From the NCBI RefSeq assembly GCF_003574655.1, contig NZ_QNUM01000004.1, forward strand, positions 124,001 through 188,000: a stretch of 64,000 nt of DNA. Direction: 5' to 3'. This DNA is from Cohaesibacter haloalkalitolerans. GTDB lineage: Bacteria > Pseudomonadota > Alphaproteobacteria > Rhizobiales > Cohaesibacteraceae. Made by a program: the position numbers and the translations under genes. Below the pieces are notes generated by a model. The model was not told the origin of the DNA. It ran no database searches and saw nothing but the letters and a program-made list of their open reading frames with translations. This document shows, piece by piece, positions 30,426 through 39,521 of the stretch; the stretch's first letter is position 1, and each line of letters opens with the position of its first letter.

Positions 30426-31745
30426 ATGACAGCGATGGAAACAGCGACCGAACAGGCCCTTTATCGCGAAGTCAAGCGCACGCTTCTTGTCGCCGGTCTC
30501 TTCATTCTTCTCATTGTCGGCGGGGTCTTCGTCTGGGGCAGTTTTGCCGAGATCTCGAGCGCCGTCGTGGCTCAGGGAACGATCGTCGTTCAGGGCAACA
30601 CCAAGAAGGTGCAGCATCGTGAAGGCGGCATCGTCAAGGACATTTTGGTCAACGAGGGCGATCTGGTGGAAAGCGGCGACATTCTGATCCGCCTTGACGA
30701 TACGCGGACGCAGGCCAACCTCGCCATCGTGACAAAACAGCTGGTGGAACTGCGCGCCCAGGCTGCCCGTCTGTTGGCAGAACGCGACGGGCGCAGCAAT
30801 ATCTCCTTCCCCCAACAGACAGAGACCCCTTTCGATGCCAGCGAGCTGGCTGATATCCACAATGGCCACATCCAGTTGATGGAATCGCGCAGGAAGTCGC
30901 TTGAAGGACGCAAGAACCAGCTCAAGGAACAGATCAAACAGCTGAACAGCCAGATCTCCGGTCTGATGGTGCAGCGGGATGCCAAGGCTGATGAAATCCG
31001 CTTTGTCCAACAGACCATTGCAGCCAATGAAACGCTCATCGAGAAGAAACTGGTCACCCAGTCCTATCTCAACGAGATGAAACGGGAGAAGGCGGAACTG
31101 GAAGGCGACTATGGCGGCTTTGTTTCCCAACTGGCCCAGATCCGTCAGGCCGTCAGCGAGAAGGAGTTGCAGTTGCTGCAAATCGCGGACGATGCACAGG
31201 CCGGGATCCTTGAGGAATACCAGACGGTGCGATCCAAGATCACCCAGCTTGAAGAGCAGGAGATCTCCGCCCGCGACCAGCTCAAGCACATTCTGATCAG
31301 AGCGCCGCAAACAGGCGTCGTCCACCAGCTCGCCATTCACACCATCGGCGCCGTGATCACCCCCGGCGAGACGGTGATGATGATCGTACCGCGAGAAGAC
31401 AGGCTGATCGTTCAGGCCAAGGTGAACCCCTCCGAGATCGACCGGCTTTCCCCGGATCAGGAAGCCCGATTGCGCTTCCCGGCCTTTGACCGCCGCACCA
31501 CCCCGGAGATAAAGGCTCATCTTGACGTCATTTCTGCCGACAGGATCACCGACCAGATGTCAGGACAGGCCTATTATGAGGTTCTCCTGCGCTTTTCGGA
31601 TGAGGAACTTGGCAAGCTGGAAGGCAAGACGCTCGTCCCCGGCATGCCGGTGGAAGTCTATCTGCAAACCGGCTACCGCAGCGTTCTTTCCTATCTTGTC
31701 AAGCCGATGGTCGATCAGATCGAGCACGCTCTCAAGGAAAGATAG
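30426..31745 (+). CDS. Type I secretion membrane-fusion protein (HlyD/PrtE family)
   Basis: A 439-residue periplasmic adaptor with one N-terminal membrane helix (LLVAGLFILLIVGGVFVWGS, about residues 19-40). A biotinyl-lipoyl-like region follows, VQHREGGIVKDILVNEGDLV, then a long coiled coil (about 100-290, rich in Gln, Glu and Lys). The C-terminal beta-barrel has LIRAPQTGVVHQLAIHTIGAVITPGE. It bridges the ATPase to a TolC-like outer membrane channel; no tolC gene is in the window, as is common. Its start lies two bases after the ATPase stop, so the two are one operon. Confidence 0.93.
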   Translation: MTAMETATEQALYREVKRTLLVAGLFILLIVGGVFVWGSFAEISSAVVAQGTIVVQGNTKKVQHREGGIVKDILVNEGDLVESGDILIRLDDTRTQANLAIVTKQLVELRAQAARLLAERDGRSNISFPQQTETPFDASELADIHNGHIQLMESRRKSLEGRKNQLKEQIKQLNSQISGLMVQRDAKADEIRFVQQTIAANETLIEKKLVTQSYLNEMKREKAELEGDYGGFVSQLAQIRQAVSEKELQLLQIADDAQAGILEEYQTVRSKITQLEEQEISARDQLKHILIRAPQTGVVHQLAIHTIGAVITPGETVMMIVPREDRLIVQAKVNPSEIDRLSPDQEARLRFPAFDRRTTPEIKAHLDVISADRITDQMSGQAYYEVLLRFSDEELGKLEGKTLVPGMPVEVYLQTGYRSVLSYLVKPMVDQIEHALKER

Positions 31746-32099
31746 GGCAAGGCAGCACTCATAAGGACCTTGACTTGTGAACGGCGGAGCAATCGCGCCG
31801 CCAAACGGCCTCTGGCAAGAACAGCGCAAGAGAATGGCCAGGCCGGAGCCAAGACCGGAGCCAGACCCCGGAGCCCTGCCGTTGTCAGGCCGTTGTCAGG
31901 CCGTCGCTTTCCACATCCCCGCATGACTGCGCCGCGAGCATGACCCACCCCGAAGCACAAATGGCAGGCACTCCCCGAAGAAAGCGGCACCTGATCTTGT
32001 CGCAAAACTGCCAAACGCATCTGAAGCTTGTCAGCTTCGCGACAAAGCAATTTCCACAAAATCGGAAAAACGTCTCATTTTGCGCAACACTATACCCAA
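31746..32099. other. Intergenic region before the mod operon
   Basis: About 350 bases without a gene. It has short tandem duplications: CCGGAGCCA-type units near 31843-31872 and GCCGTTGTCAG repeated twice near 31876-31900. No clear terminator for the secretion operon was found. Confidence 0.5.
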
Positions 32100-32163
32100 T
32101 TGACACTTGGCACAGGATTTGCTCTCTATTGTTCCAAGCGATATGAAGTTGAACTACATAACG
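32100..32163 (+). promoter_or_regulatory. mod operon promoter and ModE operator
   Basis: A TTGACA (32100-32105) with a TCTATT at 32125-32130 (19-base spacing) could be the promoter. At 32139-32163 arms CGATATGAA and TACATAACG, 7 bases apart, form an imperfect palindrome (7 of 9 pairs). The right arm equals, as I recall, the right half of the E. coli modA operator. It ends 15 bases before the modE ATG, so ModE probably represses its own operon when molybdate is present. Confidence 0.75.
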
Positions 32164-32178
32164 AAGAGAGCACCCCCA

Positions 32179-32994
32179 ATGGCCAACCAGCCACAATCCG
32201 TCCGGCCCGTTCTGTCCTTCCTCGACAAGGCAGGCCATCGCGCCAGCGAGGAGCGTTTCAGGCTATTATCCGAGATCGATCGGGAAGGGTCAATCTCGGC
32301 AGCGGCCAAGCGCCTCAATATAAGCTACAAGGCCGCATGGGACGCCGTCAACGCCCTCAACAACCTCTTCAGCACACCTCTGGTCGACGCCCAGCCCGGC
32401 GGTCGCAAGGGCGGCGGCGCCGTCCTCACAGATGAAGGCCGCAGGGCGCTGGAAGCCCACCGCCATCTCACCGACCGCCTCAACCAGTTCATTGCCGAAA
32501 TCGAACGCGAGATTTCCGGCAACCCGGGAGCCACCTCCCTTTCCAACCCCCTTCTATGGAGTTTTGCCATGCGCACCAGCGCCCGCAATGTCTTTCACGG
32601 CATCATCGAAGAGATCATCCCCGGCGCAGTCAATTCCGAAGTCTGCCTCAGGGTATCCGATCGCACTGTGCTGACCGTCATCATCACCAACAAGAGCATC
32701 GAGTCGCTGGATTTGCGCAAAGGCTCCGAGGCCTTTGCCCTCATCAAGGCATCAACCCCCATCCTGATGGCAGAGACAGAAACAGTCCGGCTGTCGGCCC
32801 GCAACCAGATTCAGGGCACCGTGATCTCGCTGGAGATGGGGGCCGTGAACAGCGAGGTGCTGCTTGATATCGGCAACAGCAAAACCCTCACCGTCGTGAT
32901 CACCAAACAGAGCGCCCTCTCCCTCGACATCAAGACCGGAGACAGAATGTGCGCCATGATCAAGGCCTCCCAGATCATTCTCGGCGTCGAGTAG
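32179..32994 (+). CDS. modE: Molybdate-responsive regulator ModE
   Basis: A 271-residue regulator. The N-terminal winged helix has ERFRLLSEIDREGSISAAAK then LNISYKAAWDAVNALNNLF, typical of ModE. The C-terminal half carries two molbindin (Mop/TOBE) domains, around residues 125-195 and 198-268, each with a SARN start and a TVIITNKSIESLDLRKG or TVVITKQSALSLDIKTG core. ModE dimers bind molybdate and repress molybdate uptake genes. The start at 32179 is chosen because an earlier ATG (32143) lies inside the operator. It heads a modE-modA-modB-modC cluster on one strand. Confidence 0.94.
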   Translation: MANQPQSVRPVLSFLDKAGHRASEERFRLLSEIDREGSISAAAKRLNISYKAAWDAVNALNNLFSTPLVDAQPGGRKGGGAVLTDEGRRALEAHRHLTDRLNQFIAEIEREISGNPGATSLSNPLLWSFAMRTSARNVFHGIIEEIIPGAVNSEVCLRVSDRTVLTVIITNKSIESLDLRKGSEAFALIKASTPILMAETETVRLSARNQIQGTVISLEMGAVNSEVLLDIGNSKTLTVVITKQSALSLDIKTGDRMCAMIKASQIILGVE

Positions 32995-33065
32995 ATCCCT
33001 CCGACGAACCACAGCTCAATGAACCAGGCAAGCCAACTCCATTCATGCAAAAAGGACACTGTTCC

Positions 33066-33827
33066 ATGAAGCCATCAATCCAGTCTCTGTTGTCCGCCTC
33101 GATCCTGGCCCTTTCGCTCACCATCGGCGCAGCCGCTCAGGCGGCCGAAACGAAAGTGGCTGTCGCAGCCAACTTCACCGCCGCAGCCAAGGAAATCGCC
33201 ACGGCCTTCGAAGCGGAAACCGGCCACACCGCCGTCCTCAGCTTCGGCTCGACCGGCAAGATCTACACCCAGATCGCCAACGGCGCCCCCTTCTCGCTGT
33301 TCCTTGCCGCCGACCAGGCCCGCCCGATCAAGGCCGAGAAGGAAGGCCTTGCCGTTGCAGACACCCGCTTCACCTATGCTCAGGGCAAGATCGTGCTGTA
33401 CAGCACAGACCCGGCTCTCGTCGACAGTGAAGGCGCAGTTCTGCAGTCACCGGACAAGTTCGACAAACTGGCCATCGCCAACCCCAAGACGGCTCCTTAC
33501 GGTGCGGCAGCCATGGAAACGCTCGCCAACCTGAAGGTTCCATCCGCCGTCATGGATGCTCTGGTGCAAGGGGACAGCATTTCCCAGACCCATCAGTTTG
33601 TCGCCTCCGGCAACGCCCAGCTCGGGTTTGTCGCCCTCTCGCAGGTGGTGGACAGCAAGGAAGGCTCGCAGTGGGTCGTGCCGTCTGACCTTTACACACC
33701 GATCAAGCAGGACGTCGTTCTGTTGAAGACCGGCGCCGATGATGAAGCCGCCAAGGCCTTCCTTGCCTTCCTCAAGAGCGACACGGCCAAGGCAATCATT
33801 CTCAAATTCGGCTATGGTGTCGAATAA
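33066..33827 (+). CDS. modA: Molybdate ABC transporter substrate-binding protein
   Basis: A 253-residue periplasmic protein. A signal peptide ([20 protein letters not shown], cleavage near AQAAE) is followed by the ModA motifs [19 protein letters not shown] and [20 protein letters not shown], with the oxyanion-binding Ser residues. Later motifs include [16 protein letters not shown] and [13 protein letters not shown]. It binds molybdate or tungstate for the ModBC importer. It lies 71 bases after modE and 47 bases before modB, in the same operon. Confidence 0.95.
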   Translation: MKPSIQSLLSASILALSLTIGAAAQAAETKVAVAANFTAAAKEIATAFEAETGHTAVLSFGSTGKIYTQIANGAPFSLFLAADQARPIKAEKEGLAVADTRFTYAQGKIVLYSTDPALVDSEGAVLQSPDKFDKLAIANPKTAPYGAAAMETLANLKVPSAVMDALVQGDSISQTHQFVASGNAQLGFVALSQVVDSKEGSQWVVPSDLYTPIKQDVVLLKTGADDEAAKAFLAFLKSDTAKAIILKFGYGVE

Positions 33828-33874
33828 CCCATTGCCGAATCCTGCCTGACAAGGCCGAGGAAGGGAGAAACACA

Positions 33875-34540
33875 GTGCTGGAAGCGATCACCCTGACACT
33901 GGAGCTGGCGATAACCGTCACCATTCTGCTGCTGTTGATCGGCACCCCCATCGCATGGTGGCTGGCCCGGTCAAAGAGCTGGTGGAAAGAGGTGGTCGGG
34001 ACGCTGGTCTCCCTGCCTCTGGTGCTGCCGCCAACCGTCCTCGGCTTCTATCTGCTGCTGGCCCTCGGGCCAAACAGCCTGCTGGGGCGCTCCATCGCCT
34101 CGGTTATTGGCCACACCCTGCCCTTCACCTTTGCAGGGCTGGTTGTGGCCTCCATCATCTATTCGCTGCCCTTCATGGTGCAGCCGGTGCGCAATGCCTT
34201 CGAAGCCATCGGCGAGCGGCCGCTTGAGGTGGCCTCCACCCTGCGCGCCTCGCCACTGGACTGCTTCTTCTCCGTCGTCCTGCCGCTGGCAAGACCGGGC
34301 CTCATCACCGGCACCATTCTCAGCTTTGCCCACACAGTGGGTGAATTCGGCGTGGTGCTGATGATCGGCGGCAACATCCCCGGCGAGACCAAGGTCCTGT
34401 CCATTGCCATCTATGACTATGTCGAGACGCTGGAATGGAACAAGGCCCACATTCTGGCAGGCGGCATGCTCGTCTTCTCCTTCCTCGTCATCTTCAGCAC
34501 GACCACAATCGAGAAGCGTCTGAGGAGGCGCATGCAATGA
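33875..34540 (+). CDS. modB: Molybdate ABC transporter permease
   Basis: A 221-residue inner-membrane permease with about five helices. [22 protein letters not shown] is characteristic of ModB, and the cytoplasmic EAA loop that contacts ModC is near residues 125-150 ([20 protein letters not shown]). [21 protein letters not shown] is another family segment. The start is a GTG at 33875 behind GAAGGGAG. Its stop overlaps the modC start (ATGA), implying translational coupling. Confidence 0.95.
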   Translation: MLEAITLTLELAITVTILLLLIGTPIAWWLARSKSWWKEVVGTLVSLPLVLPPTVLGFYLLLALGPNSLLGRSIASVIGHTLPFTFAGLVVASIIYSLPFMVQPVRNAFEAIGERPLEVASTLRASPLDCFFSVVLPLARPGLITGTILSFAHTVGEFGVVLMIGGNIPGETKVLSIAIYDYVETLEWNKAHILAGGMLVFSFLVIFSTTTIEKRLRRRMQ

Positions 34541-35664
34541 GCCGCACCCTCACCGACCAGCCAGAGATGATCACAGCCAGCTTCAAGGGCCTTCAGGGCG
34601 CCTTCGAACTCGACGCATCCTTCAGGCTTTCCGCATCTGGCGTCACCGCCCTGTTCGGCCCATCCGGCTGCGGCAAGACCAGCGTCTTGCGCTGCATTGC
34701 CGGTCTCAACCAGATGAAGGAAGGCTATTTCTCGCTCAAGGGCGAGGTCTGGCAGGATGGCGAAAGCTTCCTGCCCGCCCACAAGCGCCCCGTCGGCTAT
34801 GTCTTTCAGGAGGCAAGCCTGTTTCCCCACCTGTCGGTCGAGCAGAATCTCATCTACGGCCAGAAACGCAGCCGCTCGGCCCCTGCCCCGGATCAGACCG
34901 TTCTCAATCAGGCCGATGTGGTCGAGCTGCTCGGCATTGGCCCGCTGCTCAGGCGCTCCCCCAACAAGCTTTCCGGCGGCGAACGTCAGCGGGTCGCCAT
35001 TGGCCGCGCGCTGCTGTCCCGCCCGCGCATCCTGCTGATGGACGAACCCATGGCAGCGCTGGACCGCTTCAGCAAGAACGAGATCCTGCCCTATCTGGAA
35101 CGCCTGCATGACGAGCTGAAAATTCCCATGCTCTACGTCAGCCATGACATCACCGAGGTCGAGCGGCTCGCCGACCAGATGGTGCTGATGGAAATGGGCA
35201 AGGTGAAAGCCGCAGGCTCTCTGCAAACACTGCTGTCCGACCCGAGCCTTTCCCTCTCCAGCATGCCCGAAGCTGCCTCGGTTCTCACCGGCACTCTCAC
35301 CGCCATGGACGATGCCTTTGGCATCAGCACCATCGTGGTGTCGGGACAACGTTTTCAGATCCCCGGTGTCAAGGGCCCCATCGGACGCTCCGTGCGCCTC
35401 CGCATCGAAGCCAGCGACGTGGCCCTGTCCCGCCACATGCCGGAGGGAACATCCTCGATCCTCAACACACCGTCGGTAACCATCGAGACGATCCAGTCCT
35501 TTGGCCAGCACATGACCAACGTCTTCCTCGGACTGGGGGAGGATCTAGACCGCCAGACCCTCATCGCCCGCATTTCCAGAAAGAGCCTTCATGCCCTCGA
35601 TTTAAGGGTCGGAGACCGGCTGCAGGCGATGATCAAGTCCGTCTCCATGGTGAGAGACGTTTAA
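34537..35664 (+). CDS. modC: Molybdate ABC transporter ATP-binding protein
   Basis: A 375-residue ATPase. Walker A is [14 protein letters not shown] near residue 43, the signature is [16 protein letters not shown], Walker B is [12 protein letters not shown], and the switch His is in YVSHDITE. The last 80 residues form a TOBE/Mop domain (near 290-365, ending [20 protein letters not shown]) that can bind molybdate and regulate transport. A GAGGAGG ribosome binding site precedes the ATG, which overlaps the modB stop codon. It is the final gene of the mod operon. Confidence 0.95.
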   Translation: MSRTLTDQPEMITASFKGLQGAFELDASFRLSASGVTALFGPSGCGKTSVLRCIAGLNQMKEGYFSLKGEVWQDGESFLPAHKRPVGYVFQEASLFPHLSVEQNLIYGQKRSRSAPAPDQTVLNQADVVELLGIGPLLRRSPNKLSGGERQRVAIGRALLSRPRILLMDEPMAALDRFSKNEILPYLERLHDELKIPMLYVSHDITEVERLADQMVLMEMGKVKAAGSLQTLLSDPSLSLSSMPEAASVLTGTLTAMDDAFGISTIVVSGQRFQIPGVKGPIGRSVRLRIEASDVALSRHMPEGTSSILNTPSVTIETIQSFGQHMTNVFLGLGEDLDRQTLIARISRKSLHALDLRVGDRLQAMIKSVSMVRDV

Positions 35665-35710
35665 AAGCGCGCCGATCGAGAAGACCAAAGCGAACAGTCC
35701 CCAAAACAGA

Positions 35711-35744
35711 AAATGCCCGCGCCTTGCAAAAGACGCGGGCATTT
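35711..35744. terminator. Bidirectional terminator between modC and the TRAP permease gene
   Basis: A perfect 11-bp inverted repeat, AAATGCCCGCG and CGCGGGCATTT, with a 12-nt loop. It lies in the 100-base gap between converging genes and has A or T tracts on both sides. Confidence 0.85.
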
Positions 35745-35766
35745 GATTTCAGACCGGATCTTGCGA

Positions 35767-37638
35767 TCAGAAGTAGGGTTCGGTCACCCACGGAACGCAG
35801 GCCACGATGATCACCGACACGAGGATGGCGAACATGTAGGGCCAGATGGCTTTCATCGCCTTGTCGGGCTCGATGCCACCAATCGCACAGGCCTGATAGA
35901 AGCCGATGCCGAGAGGCGGAACAAACAGGCCAAGGCTCATGGACAGAACCATCATGATGGCATAGTGCACACCACCGATACCGAGTTCCAGAGCAATCGG
36001 GAACAGCAGCGGAGCAAACACCACGACCGCCGGGATGCCTTCAAGCACACTGCCAAGGATCGCAAAGACCACGATCGACAGCGCCATGTATCCGGCAGCA
36101 CCACCAGGCATCTGCTCCATCATGGCAGCAAGCTGATGGGAGAAGCCAGACTGGGTCAACGCCCAGGCCATGGCGGTCGCCGTGCCCAGAATGATCATGA
36201 TCGCACCGGACAGCGCCAGCGAGTTGCACAGCATCTTCCACATTCTGGCTGCCGGGAACTTGCGATAGAGCAGGATCGAGACCAGCAAGGTATAGACGAT
36301 ACCAACGGTGGCCACTTCGGTTGCCGTCGCGATACCGGCCACCACCGCCACGCGGATGACCGCAAGCAGCAGGAAGGCAGGAAGCGCATTCAGCAGGGCA
36401 AGCACGATCTGCTTGCGGCTGGCCCGCTTGGCTTCCGTGACGTCTTCATCACGAGAGCGGAAGTAGGCAACGATCAGCAGGCCGATGGCACCAAGAGCTG
36501 CCGGGATCAGGCCACCCGTAAACAGGGCCGCAATGGAAACACCCGTTACCGACCCCACGGTGATGAGCACGATGGACGGCGGAATGGTTTCACCCATGGC
36601 TGCAGAGGAAGACAGCAGGCCGATGAGCTCGCCCGGTTCCTTGCCACGTTTCTGCATTTCAGGCAGCAGCACCGGAGCAATGGCAGCCATGTCGGCAGCC
36701 TTCGAACCGGAGATACCGGAAACCAGATACATCGCACCGACGAGCACGTAGGACAGGCCGCCCTTGAAGTGGGCAACCAGCGCCGCCAGCACGTTGACCA
36801 GAGCCGCAGCCAGCCCCGTCACCTCGATCAGCAGACCAAGCAGCACGAACAGCGGGATCGACAGCAGCACGAAACCGGACATGCCCTCGTCCATACGGCT
36901 GATCACAATAACCATCGGCATGTAGGTCATGAACTTGAGGTAGACGACCGTGGCCAGACCAAAGGCAACCGCGATGGGTGCTCCGCCGAACACCAGCGCA
37001 GCAAGGCCGATGCCGAAGAAGATGATCAGGTTGAAGTTTTCCATTTCCTCAAGCTGCGGCAGGAAGACCGTCAGCAGTACACCGCACACAGCGATCACCA
37101 CCGCACCAAAGATCAGATCCGAGATTTTGACCTTCTGCACGAGCTGCAGAATGGCAACAATCATCATCAGGGTCAGACCGACGAACATCGCCGCCGAGCG
37201 CACCGTATCCGGCAACTGAAGGGCCGGAGTAGTGATCATCATCTGACCTTCGGCATGTTCCAGGGCGGGTGGTACGAGCAATCCCAGGAACAGGATGACA
37301 CACATGGATGCCAGGGTGTTGATACGGGATTGCCAGCGTTTTGGCGCCAATCCGACAACCACAGTCAGATGCATGTGGCCACCCTTGTGTTGAGCCACAA
37401 CGGCCCCGAACATGCTCAGCCACAAAAACAGGATGGTAGCCAATTCATCCGACCAGACCAGTGGGGAATGCAGGGCGTAGCGAAATGCTACGCCAGCAAA
37501 GAGAACCACGACCTCCAACCCCAGGAAAATGGCCCCAGGAATTTCGACAACGAGCGCAATCCATTTTTCAAGCTTTGCGCAAAAGTCACGAAAAGAGGAC
37601 AGTCCATCTTCCGAATTCGTTTCAACGATAGTCGACAT
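35767..37638 (-). CDS. TRAP transporter permease, fused small and large subunits (DctQM)
   Basis: 623 residues. Residues about 25-175 are a four-helix DctQ-like domain (LVWSDELATILFLWLSMFGA, then HLTVVVGLAPKRWQ). Residues about 200-623 are a DctM-like domain with some twelve helices; ISGSKAADMAAIAPVLLPEM and GLFVPPLGIGFYQACAIGG are typical of the large subunit. TRAP systems use ion gradients to import acids such as sugar acids. The start lies 9 bases after the stop of the binding protein gene, so they form an operon. The cluster context (kinase and PdxA2-type dehydrogenase) points to a tetronate such as D-threonate as substrate; this is inference. Confidence 0.93.
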   Translation of the reverse strand: MSTIVETNSEDGLSSFRDFCAKLEKWIALVVEIPGAIFLGLEVVVLFAGVAFRYALHSPLVWSDELATILFLWLSMFGAVVAQHKGGHMHLTVVVGLAPKRWQSRINTLASMCVILFLGLLVPPALEHAEGQMMITTPALQLPDTVRSAAMFVGLTLMMIVAILQLVQKVKISDLIFGAVVIAVCGVLLTVFLPQLEEMENFNLIIFFGIGLAALVFGGAPIAVAFGLATVVYLKFMTYMPMVIVISRMDEGMSGFVLLSIPLFVLLGLLIEVTGLAAALVNVLAALVAHFKGGLSYVLVGAMYLVSGISGSKAADMAAIAPVLLPEMQKRGKEPGELIGLLSSSAAMGETIPPSIVLITVGSVTGVSIAALFTGGLIPAALGAIGLLIVAYFRSRDEDVTEAKRASRKQIVLALLNALPAFLLLAVIRVAVVAGIATATEVATVGIVYTLLVSILLYRKFPAARMWKMLCNSLALSGAIMIILGTATAMAWALTQSGFSHQLAAMMEQMPGGAAGYMALSIVVFAILGSVLEGIPAVVVFAPLLFPIALELGIGGVHYAIMMVLSMSLGLFVPPLGIGFYQACAIGGIEPDKAMKAIWPYMFAILVSVIIVACVPWVTEPYF

Positions 37639-37647
37639 AACTAATCC

Positions 37648-38667
37648 TTAGCCGAGCTTGCCAGAGTATTTTTCAAGAAGGCTCCAGGCCTTGTCACCAA
37701 ACTTCTCTTGCCACTTGGAATAGAAGTCGGTCTTGTTCAGAGCTTCAACAAACGGCTTCGGATCCGGCTGCGTGATGGTCATGCCCTTGGCTTCCAGATC
37801 AGCACGAACAGAATCATTAAGCTTGGCGATATCATCGCGCTGCTTCAGGCCGCAGTCGTTGAGGATGTCTTCTGCAATCTTCTGGATGTCGGCAGGCAGG
37901 CGTTTCCAGGTCAGACCACTGGCAACGAACAGATAGCCGTCCCAGATGTGGTTGGTCAGCATGGCATATTTCTGGACTTCATAGAGCTTGGCGGTCTGAA
38001 TGATCGGCAGCGGGTTCTCCTGAGCGTCCATGACATGCGTCTGCAGGGAGGTGTAAACCTCGGAGAACTGCATGCTGGTCGGAGCAGCACCCAGAGCTTC
38101 AAACAGGCTGATGGACAGCTGGCTGACCGGCACGCGGATCTTGATGCCATGCAGGTCTTCCGGAGAGTTGACCGGAGCCTCGGAGGTAGTCAGCTGACGG
38201 AAGCCGTTGTCCCAGACCGTGCGCATCATGTGCAGGCCGGCCTTTTCGATTTCCTCACCGACGAACCCGCCAAGGTCGCCATCCATGGCCGCCCAGACAT
38301 GGTCATAATCAGGGAATGCGAAACCCACTGCGTTGATCGGAGCAACAGGCACGAGCGTTGCAATCACGAGAGCAGACGGGGTGAAAAAGTCGATCGCGCC
38401 GAAACGGACCTGATTGAGCATGTCGGTATCACCGCCAAGCTGGTTGCTTGGGAAGATCTTGATATCGAAATCGCCGTTGGTTTCCTCCTTGATTCGCTTG
38501 GAAGCCTCGGCAGCGCGCACGTTCAACGGATGAGACAGAGGAAGGTTGTTACCATATTTATAAACAAACTTGGATTTTGCCTCTGCACGGATATGCGGCA
38601 TTGCCAATGTGGCCGGAACGGCCAGGGCTGCGGACTTCAACAGATTTCGTCTGCTAATGATTGCCAT
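37648..38667 (-). CDS. TRAP transporter substrate-binding protein (DctP)
   Basis: This DctP-family periplasmic protein is 339 residues long. The N-terminus, SRRNLLKSAALAVPATLAMP, has a twin-arginine pattern, so export may be by Tat. The family ligand-contact region is near VNSPEDLHGIKIRVPVSQLS, with the carboxylate-binding Arg in KIRVP, and YTSLQTHVMDAQENPLPII follows. It precedes the fused permease gene and is the first gene of a minus-strand operon whose upstream region carries the 19-bp cluster palindrome. The ligand is probably an acid sugar, by context. Confidence 0.93.
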   Translation of the reverse strand: MAIISRRNLLKSAALAVPATLAMPHIRAEAKSKFVYKYGNNLPLSHPLNVRAAEASKRIKEETNGDFDIKIFPSNQLGGDTDMLNQVRFGAIDFFTPSALVIATLVPVAPINAVGFAFPDYDHVWAAMDGDLGGFVGEEIEKAGLHMMRTVWDNGFRQLTTSEAPVNSPEDLHGIKIRVPVSQLSISLFEALGAAPTSMQFSEVYTSLQTHVMDAQENPLPIIQTAKLYEVQKYAMLTNHIWDGYLFVASGLTWKRLPADIQKIAEDILNDCGLKQRDDIAKLNDSVRADLEAKGMTITQPDPKPFVEALNKTDFYSKWQEKFGDKAWSLLEKYSGKLG

Positions 38668-38735
38668 GTTTTCTTCTCCCTAAATAAGGCATCAAATATG
38701 GGTTCAGTTCGCAACTGCGTGACGCCTCTAGATTT

Positions 38736-38754
38736 GTAACATAATATCTGTTAC
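38736..38754. promoter_or_regulatory. Palindromic operator, site 1 (TRAP / VOC divergent region)
   Basis: GTAACA-TAATATC-TGTTAC, with perfect 6-bp arms. It lies 69 bases before the binding-protein gene and 43 before the VOC gene, between divergent starts. The same pattern recurs at 40576-40594. Confidence 0.8.
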
Positions 38755-38796
38755 GTTCCTTGTCCATAGATGTTTTATTCTCTCGGGAGTTAAAAA

Positions 38797-39366
38797 ATGA
38801 GTAGGTTCTTCGGTGAGGTCCGCCAGATCGGCTATGTCGTCAGGAATATTGAAGAAGCAATGGAGTTCTGGTCCAAGACACTTGGCATAGGCCCTTGGTT
38901 TTACGCAGAAAAAATCGCTGATAAGGACTTTTACTATAAAGGCGAATTATCCCCTATCGAGCGTTCGGTTGCCCTGGCAAATTCTGGGTATATTCAAATG
39001 GAACTTGTGCAACAGCTCAATGATGCGCCTTCCATGTACCTCGACTTTCTCAACGCAGGCCGCACAGGAGCGCAGCATTTCGCCTATTGGACGCGCAATT
39101 ACACCGAAGATCTGGCCCGCCTGACCAAGCAGGGACTGACCGTCGGCATGAACGGTGCAGTGGGAGATGACGGCCGTTACTGCTACTTCGAAACCGAGTT
39201 TCATCCGGGCACGGTCATTGAATTATCTGAGGTAAACGGGCCAAAAGGCACGCTTTTCAAGACCATTCGCGACGCCAGCATCAACTGGGATGGCAGCGAC
39301 CCGATCCGTCCGTTCCCGGATCTTTCCACACTGCCTTATACCGCTCCGGAAGACTTCCCGATCTAG
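38797..39366 (+). CDS. VOC-family (glyoxalase-like) protein in the acid-sugar cluster
   Basis: A 189-residue protein of the vicinal oxygen chelate superfamily, closest in feel to methylmalonyl-CoA epimerase or glyoxalase_4 domains. RQIGYVVRNIEEAMEFWSKT is the first beta-alpha motif, but the usual metal His appears as Gln (RQIG). IQMELVQQL, AQHFAYW and TVIELSEVNG hold the other three probable ligands (Glu, His, Glu). A GGGAG ribosome binding site precedes the ATG. The gene is divergent from the TRAP operon and shares its palindromic operator. A function in the sugar-acid pathway, such as epimerisation or isomerisation, is suggested by context but not shown. Confidence 0.85.
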   Translation: MSRFFGEVRQIGYVVRNIEEAMEFWSKTLGIGPWFYAEKIADKDFYYKGELSPIERSVALANSGYIQMELVQQLNDAPSMYLDFLNAGRTGAQHFAYWTRNYTEDLARLTKQGLTVGMNGAVGDDGRYCYFETEFHPGTVIELSEVNGPKGTLFKTIRDASINWDGSDPIRPFPDLSTLPYTAPEDFPI

Positions 39367-39404
39367 GTTTAAGAAGCCCCAGAAGATCACAACAAGCCTG
39401 TTGA

Positions 39405-39440
39405 TAAAAAAGCCCCCTCAAACGCCGTTTGAGGGGGCTT
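39405..39440. terminator. Terminator between the VOC and PdxA2-type genes
   Basis: A perfect 14-bp inverted repeat, AAGCCCCCTCAAAC and GTTTGAGGGGGCTT, with a 3-nt loop. On the minus strand a TTTTTTATC run follows, so it mainly serves the PdxA2-type gene; it may act on both. Confidence 0.92.
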
Positions 39441-39521
39441 ACTTAATTCTGACTATGGTAATATCACATATTTGGCGTGACAAATACCAATATCTCACAC
39501 ATCACGTGAGATCGAAGAACA

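Noticed and set aside
35713-37644. 643-residue plus-strand frame rich in His, Gln, Asp and Arg
   Set aside because: It is antisense to the fused TRAP permease; the unusual composition is what reversed codons for hydrophobic residues give.
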